A stretch of 64,000 nt of DNA from Microglena sp. YARC. Taxonomy: Eukaryota; Chlorophyta; Chlorophyceae; Chlamydomonadales; Chlamydomonadaceae. Positions 54,738 through 64,000 of the stretch are shown piece by piece; within the stretch, counting starts at the first letter, position 1; every line of letters begins with the position of its first letter. The notes under the pieces were generated by a model that ran no database searches, had not been told where the DNA came from, and worked only from the letters and a program-made list of their open reading frames with translations. The position numbers and the translations under genes are program-made. The stretch is taken from assembly GCA_022414725.1 (NCBI GenBank), contig CM039462.1, positions 93,171,574 through 93,235,573 on the forward strand, written 5' to 3'.

Positions 54738-57380
54738 TATATCTTGGGGGAATTGCTGTGTGCTCGTGCCTTTGTCAGGGCGGCACAGCCACAGCATTGA
54801 ATCCAAGCGTGGGGTTATGTCTTTGTGGAGAAGAACCCAGCCATGGCACCTGTGCAAAGGCAAAAGGCATGTCCCTGGTTAGTGGCGGGGGGCGAGGGGA
54901 GTGTGTGTATGGGGGGGGGTTGAGGTGTGTGGGGGAGGCGAGGGGAGTGTGTGTATGGTGTGGGGGGCAGCGGTGGTGGTGGTGGTTGAGGTGTGTGGGG
55001 GGCTCTTTTCTTAGTCCTGGGGAGAGCAAGGGAGGGAGGCACATTGGCTGATTTGCATTATTGTGGGATGGAATCATCCTCTCACCACCAGTTCAAAGAA
55101 AACCTTAAATTGCTCCACTCACCTACCCAATCCACCCACCCACTCAGGCACACTCTTTCTTTGTTGGGCTACACTTAGCAGCTTCCACCCAGCTCCATTA
55201 GCCAGCATCTGAGTCAAGCCCCAATAGTTTAGTTGCATTGGGATACCTGTCTGGCCTGTTTTCAGACACACAAGCTAGCATCAGGTTTGCCCCCCAACGG
55301 TGTGTTAAAGGAGCTACCTAGAAGCTGCTACGTGTAGCCCTAAAATAAACTGTGCCCAGGCGATCATATCGGGTGACACCATCGACTCAGCACCCATTAC
55401 CCCCCATTCTGCTGGTGCTGACTTGCTGTCTCATGATTTCATGAAGCTGTGTTTATAAACCTTCTGAAACGCCCCTCTTACCTACCCAATCCACCCACCC
55501 ACCTACCCACCCACCTACCCACCCACTCACCCACCCAGGCAGTCATCTTGGGTGACGCCATCGACTCGGCCCCCATAGCCCCCCATTCCGCTGGTGCTGA
55601 CTTGCTGTCTCATGATTTCATGAAGCTGCGTTTATAAACCTTCTGAAACGCCCCTCTTACCTACCCAATCAACCTACCCACCCACCCAGGCAGTCATCTT
55701 GGGTGACACCATCGACTCTGCACCCATAGCCCCCCATGCGTCTGGTGCTGACTTGCTGTCTCATGATTTCATCAACCTACCTTTATAAAACTTGCAAAAC
55801 GCCCTCTTACCTCCCCAATCCACCCACCCACCTACCCACCCACCTACTCACCCACCCAGGCAGTCATCTTGGGTGACACCATCAACTCGGCACCCATACC
55901 CCCCATGCTCCTAGTGCTGACCTGTTGTCTCATGATTTCATCAACCTACCTTTAAACAACTTCTGAAACGCCCTCTTACCCCCCCAATCCACCCACCCAC
56001 CTACCCACCCACCTACTCACCCACCCAGGCAGTCATCTTGGGTGACACCATCGACTCTGCACCCATAGCCCCCCATGCGTCTGGTGCTGACTTGCTGTCT
56101 CATGATTTCATCAACCTACCTTTATAAAACTTGCGAAACGCCCTCTTACCTCCCCAATCCACCCACCCACCTACCCACCCACCCAGGCAGTCATCTTGGG
56201 TGACACCATCAACTCGGCACCCATACCCCCCCATGCTCCTAGTGCTGACCTGTTGTCTCATGATTTCATCAACCTACCTTTAAACAACTTCTGAAACGCC
56301 CTCTTACCTCCCCAATCCACCCACCCACCTACCCACCCACCTACTCACCCACCCAGGCAGTCATCTTGGGTGACACCATCGACTCGGCACCCATTGCCCC
56401 CCATGCGGCTGGTGCTGACCTGCTTTCTCATGAAGCAACATTCATGACCGGACTTGAAGAGACGGCTATCATCTCACAGCACTCTACCGGCTACTTGGCC
56501 GGAGCCTTTGCAAACGCCATCATGGCACGCCATTTGGTGCTGACACATTTCAGCGCTCGCTACAAGTTCTCGGTACGTAGGGGGCAGTCTGTGGAATGTT
56601 TGTGGGTGTGTGTGTCGTGGTGCGTGTGGGCCGGTAACCTCTGCTGCCCGTAGTATGGGTGTTGTACTGAGGATGAGCCTTCATTGGGCGCAGGTAACCT
56701 CTGGTTCAAGCGCAGGTGGCGTGGGCCGGTAACCTCTGGTTCAAGCGCAGGTGGCGTGGGCTGGTAACCTCTGGTTCAAGCGCAGGTGGCGTGGGCAGGT
56801 AACCTCTGGTTCTTGTGCAGGTGGCGTGGGCCAGTAACCTCTGCTGCCGGTAGTATGTGTGTTGTACAAAAGATGAGCCTTCATTGGGGGCGGGTAACCT
56901 CTGGTTCAAGCGCAGGTGGCGTGGGCCGGTAACCTCTGCCGCCGGTAGTATGGGTGTTGTACCGAGGATGAGCCTTCATTGGGGGCAGGTAACCACACCA
57001 CATACCAAGAGTGCAAACGCCACAACGCATTTCATTATTCATTTTCCCCCGCGCATCCATCCAGTGTTTGATGTAGTAGGGTGATTAAAACGAACCAAAC
57101 CTAACCAAACCTAGCGACACTTCAGCAAACCTAACATGTCAAGACCAAAACAAAACCTAACCAAACCTAGCGATACTTAAGCAAACCTAACCTAACCTGA
57201 CAAGACAAGACCATAACAAAACCTAACCAAATAAAACAAAACAAACTGCACCTCATTACCGTACTCATGGTGTTCATTCGCATCCCTCGTATGTGTGTAG
57301 GATGAAAATGCCTTCCCCGTGGCGGATGAGGAGGAAGAGCAGCAGGCAGCCATTCGGATGCTGATGCGGGAAGCCCGAGG
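49360..57380 (+). CDS. TRZ1: Short-form tRNase Z (tRNA 3'-end endonuclease), six exons, 3' end not found
   Basis: Cuts 3' trailers from pre-tRNAs; a metallo-beta-lactamase-fold zinc enzyme. Exons 49360-49856, 51022-51322, 52882-52959, 54352-54582, 56357-56572 and 57301-57380 all have GT-AG borders and agree in phase. By residue: a Gly/Arg-rich segment 39-60; LGTSSSCPMHGRN 117-129 (equivalent to the PxKxRN loop); DCGEGS 145-150; HLHGDH 171-176; YGPVG soon after; QHRLQAWGY with H346; LGDT with D375; HEAT 394-397; LTHFSARY with H433. All seven metal ligands known for the family (five His, two Asp) are present. YGPVG and FITHLHGDHCFGL fit the short class. Odd points: the GPxxGxLK segment expected between exons 4 and 5 is not seen, the ATG is uncertain (an acceptor-like CATGTCTCAG lies at 49426), and no terminal exon was found after 57380. 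Introns are packed with exon stubs. Confidence 0.88.
49857..50267. repeat. Intron: donor-side stubs and CTAGCTACATGTCAGCTACA repeat
   Basis: 49904-50005 holds two copies of the exon 1 end (GGTTGGACGTTGCNCAGNCA, then GAGAGRTGAG), each followed by a donor-like GTGAGA or ATGAGG. 50005-50190 is a repeat of CTAGCTACATGTCAGCTACA words. Confidence 0.8.
50268..50462. mobile_element. Foldback MITE-like element with TA flanks
   Basis: Ends GCTTTTCTTTTCAGCTA and its inverse (TAGCTGAAAAGAAAAGC), followed by AGCAGCAGCTTCTAGGCAGC on the left and its imperfect inverse on the right. TA sits directly outside both ends, compatible with a TA target duplication. Best-preserved member of the foldback family; lies in tRNase Z intron 1. 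Confidence 0.8.
50463..51021 (+). repeat. Exon-stub array before tRNase Z exon 2 (three dead copies)
   Basis: Stubs begin after acceptors at 50538, 50695 and 50869; the true exon starts at 51022. Stub 1 reads SIFITHLHADRCFGLASMAL and stub 2 SIFITHLHADRCL then a stop; both have Arg in place of the last His of HxHxDH. Stub 3 is deleted after SIFITYLYG. None has a donor. Intervening intron (CATCCCACCATCCACCATCC) is duplicated with them, giving units of roughly 155-175 bp. Confidence 0.92.
51323..52881. repeat. Intron 2: exon-end duplicate, AT run, GCATGTTGCTGG repeat, exon 3 stubs
   Basis: 51363-51439 duplicates the last 77 bp of exon 2 with its donor region (GCACGAATGAAGGGGCAGAT). 51330-51355 and 51445-51485 are TATATA runs. 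52243-52415 is a tandem of GGCATGTTGCTGGCGTGCTG (about 20-bp words), whose frames give Cys/Trp/His peptides. Exon 3 stubs follow acceptors at 52662 and 52775 (GCAGCCCCTTGTAGAGGGTC). 51540-51840 and 51990-52025 (poly-T) hold nothing identified. Confidence 0.75.
52960..54351 (+). repeat. Intron 3: GGATAGGATGGTAGGACA minisatellite and exon 4 stub array
   Basis: 53005-53305 is the GGACAGGATGGTAGGACAGG repeat. From 53353 about nine ~100-bp units follow, each with a CACACAAG/CAG acceptor, the first bases of exon 4 (GCTACATCGGAGTCAACA) and CATGCAGCCCCCTCCACCCC, then CAACCATCCAGATCC. Unit starts: about 53353, 53479, 53621, 53711, 53839, 53950, 54049, 54151 and 54253. The true exon starts at 54352. 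CA runs and a poly-C (about 54319-54340) are included. Confidence 0.9.
54583..55152. repeat. Intron 4 first part: exon 4 duplicate and poly-G
   Basis: About 54746-54866 duplicates the last 110 bp of exon 4 (CTCGTGCCTTTGTCAGGGCG, with CCTGTGCAAAGGCAAAAGGC) but lacks the GTACGT donor. 54710-54737 is poly-G; 54880-55000 is a GGGGAGTGTGTGTATGGGGG repeat. The expected GPxxGxLK-encoding exon was looked for here and not found. Confidence 0.75.
55153..55350. mobile_element. Foldback MITE-like element
   Basis: Left TTTGTTGGGCTACACTTAGC, then AGCTTCCACCCAGCTCC; right AGGAGCTACCTAGAAGCTGC, then TACGTGTAGCCCTAAAATAA; inverted to each other. It directly abuts the first exon 5 stub. Confidence 0.65.
55351..56356 (+). 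repeat. Exon-stub array before tRNase Z exon 5 (six dead copies)
   Basis: Stubs start after CACCCAG at 55360, 55539, 55690, 55860, 56029 and 56187; the true exon at 56357. Period about 150-180 bp. Each stub encodes VILGDTIDSAPIAP-like sequence and GADLLSH, then departs from the exon (GATTTCATGAAGC or similar in place of GAAGCAACATTC). Every stub therefore ends just before the HEAT motif and has no donor. CCACCCACCTACCCAC spacers separate them. Confidence 0.93.
56573..57300. repeat. Intron 5: GGTAACCTCTGGTTCAAGCG repeat and CTAACCAAACCTAG repeat
   Basis: 56630-56995 carries six to seven ~35-bp units (GTGGCGTGGGCCGGTAACCT, then CTGGTTCAAGCGCAG) and a longer duplication with GTTGTACNRARGATGAGCCT. 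57085-57240 is a CAAAACCTAACCAAACCTAG repeat. Confidence 0.85.
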
Positions 57381-57628
57381 GTGAGTCATCCATTGTCTTT
57401 TTGTTGTTAAAGGATGTTCTAGTAATTTGTGGTGGTGCGAGGATGAGTTATCCATTTTTTTGTTTGTTTTAAGGATGTTCTTGTAATATGTGGTGGTGCG
57501 AGGGTGAGTCATCCATCGCTTTTAATGTTTTTAAATGATGTTCTTGTAATATGTGGTGCTGCGGGCTTGTATTGGATCAGCAATGGCCTGCCGATGACAA
57601 TGTGATGTGTAGTATGTTGGGTGTGTGA

Positions 57629-57659
<31 letters not shown>

Positions 57660-57960
57660 TATTATGAGGGGGCTCATATCTCATTTTTGGGATGTTTGTT
57701 TTTAATTTAAACAGAAGAGTATACCAACTGAACAGATCTGATCAAGTACGGTCAGTTCATATGTTGATATGTGGTATGTGGTCTCATATGTTGATATGTG
57801 GTGTGTCGTATGTGATGTCAGGTTAAGCTAGACAGGAGTCAGCCTAGGCTGGTCATAGTTGGGATTGACAACTGATATGCTTCCTCTTCCTCCCCTCCAC
57901 ATTACCCACATACCAAAAGGCTCATATCTCATGTGTAGGGTTGTCAAGTACGATATCACA
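57381..57960. repeat. Donor-side stubs after tRNase Z exon 6, poly-G
   Basis: 57371-57400, 57436-57460 and 57497-57520 are three copies of the exon 6 end plus donor (GCGAGGGTGAGTCATCCAT or variant) in a ~62-bp tandem with GGATGTTCTTGTAATATGTG. 57630-57659 is poly-G. 57720-57900 was searched for a final exon; nothing convincing was found. Confidence 0.8.
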
Positions 57961-58235
57961 AAAATCTATATTAAGGGGATGGTAATATGATCTCATATGA
58001 TACCATGCAATCAAATGATATCATATGATACCATGCAATCATATGATCTCATGTGATACCATGCAATCAAATGATCTCATGTGATACCATGCAATCATAT
58101 GATCTCATGTGATACCACGCGATTATATGATCTCATGTGGTACCATGCAATCATATGATCTCATGTGATACCATGCAATCATATGATCTCATGTGATACC
58201 ATGCAATAATATGATCTCATATGATACCGACTGTT
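57961..58235. repeat. Minisatellite ATCATATGATCTCATGTGAT
   Basis: Roughly eight units of 33 bp containing ATCATATGATCTCATGTGAT, then ACCATGCA. Related to the palindrome cluster at 44570. Confidence 0.9.
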
Positions 58236-59579
58236 TGACTAGGCTAAAGTTACCATTTATATACAATGTCATATGATGCAATTTATATGATATGATACTC
58301 GCCTTTGGTCAACATTATATGATATGCCGGTCCCTATCTATATATCGCAAAATATGCTTTGCAGTATTGTACGATATATTGTATGATATGGTATGATATA
58401 GTATGATACACTCCAGGGGTGGGCCAAATAGGCTAAAGGGACTTGCCCAACCGTTGCATGTGATGAATCCGGCAGAGCTGTTCTTTGTTGGCGTTAACAA
58501 CTAACACATATATAGGGTTGGGAAGCAAACATATATTTTTATTTTTATAAGCCGTATAAACGTATACATATAAACGTATAAAACGTATAGGAAAATTAGG
58601 CACTTCTTGAGAAAATACTTTTACATGGTTATAAAGGTATTGCTGCGTAGCGTAGTAATTTCATTGGCATCACATATCAACTCTCAGAAAAATAATCTGG
58701 CAAGTTTAGGTTGTCCAAATCTCAGAAAAGAAATAACCACCAGAAAGCGCGGTGCCAATATAAGGGAGCCATTAAATGCCAGTTGGTCTATTATAACTGT
58801 ATGAGTGTATAATAATATAAGTACATAACGGTATTGCAATTTTGTCCATGTTCACATTTCACTAGGCTTGCACCATCAATCCTTCAAGCCCACGTAGGAG
58901 CACAGCTTGTGGAATGGAAGGCTAGGTGGCGCTCAGATATGTGTGCCATCCTGGCTATCTAGATCAACCATTAGGCCAAATGTTTATAAATTAATGCGTG
59001 TGAACAGGTGTGAATGGTGATCTTTATTACATATTGTGATAGAGGAGGTCAAAAGCTTTCCAATGAGCTATCTAAATCAAAAATATAATGAAAACCAAGA
59101 AAGTTAAGTGCCGGGACGTGTGCTGTACTTCTTGAAGTACAGACTAGACGTTTTGTATACGACGTGTACAAGGTCGATTTGAGAAAAAATATACGGCGTA
59201 TTTATACGAATAAACGTATATTATACGTTTATATGTCGGCACAACCCTACACATATACCTCACCTCCTTTGTTTCTCACCTCCTATTTTTCTCACCTCCT
59301 CCACCTCTTCCAGGCACTTCTCCACGGGAACTATCCATGCGGCCAGAGATTTCTACACCTATCACGTTCCCCCCAGGATTTTTGCCTAACTTTGGAATCC
59401 AGACATGACAAAGAACTGGGGTGGATGGTTCTCCACCTCTTCCAGGCACTTCTCCTCGGGAATCTATCCATGCGGCCAGAGATTTCTACACCTATCACGT
59501 CCCTCCTAGGATTTTTGCCTAACTTAGGAATTCAGACTTGTCAAAGAACTGGGGTGGATGGTTCTCCTAGGATCTTTTC
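58236..59579. other. Non-coding stretch with dispersed repeat and 134-bp duplication
   Basis: 58390-58460 is a CAGGGGTGGGCCAAATAGGC copy. 59297-59430 and 59431-59562 are a direct duplication (CTCCACCTCTTCCAGGCACT, then TCTCCNCGGGAA). Each copy has a CTTCCAG acceptor-like site, so these may be exon stubs, but no family is recognised in the frames. Confidence 0.55.
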
Positions 59580-59783
59580 TTACAGCCATTCAGCGAATGA
59601 TTTGGATTTGGGCCCTCAAAGCACTTTGTGGTTTGTACCTCAAACAAGAGAATTCGGCCTGAGAGTCCTGACATTTGGGCCTGAGAATCGAGAATTCTGA
59701 TAATTGTCAGAAATTTAGCCTGATAAATTGGAGGTATGAACTATGAGACCCAAATCCAAATCATCCGCTGAGTTGCTATAAAA
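59580..59783. mobile_element. 22-bp-TIR MITE
   Basis: The left end CAGCGAATGATTTGGATTTG, then GG, is the inverse of the right end (CAGCGGATGATTTGGATTTG, then GG). The similarity extends outward (TTACAGCCATT versus TTATAGCAACT). About 190-204 bp, AT-leaning, non-coding. Related copies at 46364 and 63416. Confidence 0.8.
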
Positions 59784-61514
59784 TATATATAATAACTCCC
59801 AAGGTATCCAACTCGTTGGGTGAGGATCCCATGAGCGAAAGAAACACTGGCTGTTGAGCAGAGCCACCAGCGCTGTGGTTTGTACACCACGACAAGTCGT
59901 GACCCCCACCGCCACCCACACACACACATGGAGGGTGGCAGGTCAGATGTCAAGGGCTAGCTGTACTACCAGCGCAAACCCTCCTCTGCTCCATTTTTGG
60001 CGCTACCCCTCGTTTTTTTCCACTTCCCTTCCCCTGGTGAATGTCCTTTTTATATAAATAGGTTATGCCCCCCCCCTTAGCTCAAAAAACATGGGGGGGG
60101 CAGGACTGAGGTGACTCTAGGGGGGGAGTGCCAGGAACAGAGCGCAGGATGCAATTCGTGTGTATTAGCTAGTTCCAAATAAATAAATAAATAATATGCC
60201 TTGTGAAGAGGCGTGAGTTTGAGGGAGGCAGCCCGTTTGCACGTACTGCAACCAACCACCAAAGCTTGCTCCTAACCCCAGTACTGTTTGTCTGCCACCC
60301 ACCATATTGTTTGGAGCCGCTTGCCCGCGGTTTAGTTACTTATGCTTTTTGCCGGCAGCCGTTGAGATTTGTGTTCTTCCGCTGGTCTGAGTGATGCGCA
60401 CAGAGCGACCCCTTATAGAGGAAAGGTACTCCTGCATTGTGTGGGGCCTTATCCCCATCCTTTTGGATTTAATTGTTACATGTTTTTTCAGTCAACTCTA
60501 GGCTGCTCACCACCCTCCAATTCCATGCCCCACCCACCCCACCTCACCCCACCGTGCGATACCCACGGAAAGCAGGGAGCAAACTAAGCGGATTCTTCCA
60601 TTTGGGCGGTGATGATGGTGATGACGATGATTACATTTTTCCCTGATGCCTTATCCTACTGGACTTTAAATGTGCCTGCGGTCAAGGGGGGCATACGAAC
60701 ATCATTTGGGCGATGGAAGATGTTAATTTGTTGAGGGATTTTCCCTTTCAGCAGTGGGTGAGCGTCTCCTTGGTGTGCTGGTTAGTGAACTATCGGTAAA
60801 AACTAATTATGCCCTGGACTTGCTTTATAATGTCTGCATACCTGTGATTCCATTATGTAACGTACTCAGGAGTGTGGTGAAGTAGTTGTTATACAAGCCA
60901 TGTTTACTCCGTCCGCAGGCAGGGAGCTGCCAGGAAGTTGATAGAAGGGTACCGTACACCATGTAACCAAAGGAAACTAAAACATTGCATATTGCATACT
61001 TGCAGCCCCAGTTACGAGATCGACAGAACGCCGAGCATGCCATTCAGCGATACTAGGAGACACAGCAGGCATTGCAGCAAGAATCGCCTTATCGGGAACA
61101 CTTATGATTGTACTCGGTGATGAGGAGTGCGGTGTAGTCGTGTCTATACTCCCCACATCCCTCCACTCGCCGACGGTGAGCAGCCTCAAGGCTGTGCAAC
61201 CATTTACGGCAACACGCAGACTGAGAGAGCATATAATCAAATCAACCTTAGAATCGGAAGAATGGGGCTAACAGGAAGCTGGACAACGAAACAGCGCACA
61301 CCGAGCACGCTCGGCTGGCTTGGCTTGATGAGGGTTTAGCAAGGGCCCAATTTGAACCAGCCCAGGAAGGTGAATATGCTTACCACTCACGATTAGACCT
61401 GAAGAGAACGTGCGACACGTGCCTTGTGTTGCTTCGCTATATTAGCGTGCAGGCTTTTCCTACTGTTAGACTTCTAACGCCACTCCAGACTTTGTTTGTA
61501 TCGCTTTCGCCAAG
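59784..61514. other. No confirmed gene before the ARF gene
   Basis: 59885-59940 and 60060-60100 have C- and G-rich runs; 60178-60195 is (AAAT)n. Frames at 60203-60590 and 60938-61340 were read on both strands without recognisable features. Some exon-like words (GCAGGCAGGGAGCTGCCAGG at 60917) are present. 61480-61514 would be the ARF leader; the ATG context is CAAGATGG. Confidence 0.5.

Positions 61515-64000
<2,486 letters not shown>

Overview
The window looks like nuclear DNA of a eukaryote in the green lineage, most likely an alga. The evidence is spliceosomal GT-AG introns, an ARF-family GTPase gene with animal/plant-type residue numbering, a short-form (TRZ1-like) tRNase Z, and AP2-domain exons of the plant AP2/AINTEGUMENTA type. 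The species cannot be named from the sequence. There are no bacterial operons, CRISPR arrays or viral genes. Well under 10% of the window is recognisable coding exon; the rest is satellite, minisatellite and small transposable elements.

Layout. 1-11635 is a 142-bp satellite, noisy on the left, homogeneous from about 7.6 kb, with a 1000-N gap at 3206-4205. It stops exactly at a 3' splice site of an Ala/Thr-rich exon (11636-11923), followed by degenerate copies of that exon. 12.7-23 kb holds minisatellites, foldback elements, a SINE and one clear exon (20023-20294). 24.3-27.4 kb is part of an unrecognised plus-strand gene with one intron made of 45-bp repeats. 29.8-44 kb carries minus-strand exons of AP2-type transcription-factor genes in two related segments (about 31.7-34.0 and 40.5-43.6 kb), each damaged and each carrying its own hAT-type MITE. 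34.97-36.04 kb is a G-rich minisatellite. 44-49 kb is largely non-coding with transposon debris. 49.36-57.38 kb (+) is a tRNase Z gene whose splice phases agree across six exons and which retains all seven expected metal ligands. 61.5-62.4 kb (+) is an ARF1-type gene cut by the window end.

The most striking feature is recurrent: introns are filled with tandem copies of the next exon's 3' splice site plus the first tens of bases of that exon ('exon stubs'). Usually only the last copy is intact. This is seen at four tRNase Z introns, in the 24-25 kb gene, at 20 kb, after the 11.6-kb exon and in the minus-strand gene at 30-31 kb. Two satellite arrays also end precisely at an acceptor AG.

Three hAT-like MITEs have perfect 8-bp target duplications, two of them with an empty site in the paralogous segment. 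Four copies of a tRNA-derived SINE also have target-site duplications. The SINE, hAT, foldback and 22-bp-TIR families all look non-autonomous; no transposase or complete reverse transcriptase is in the window.
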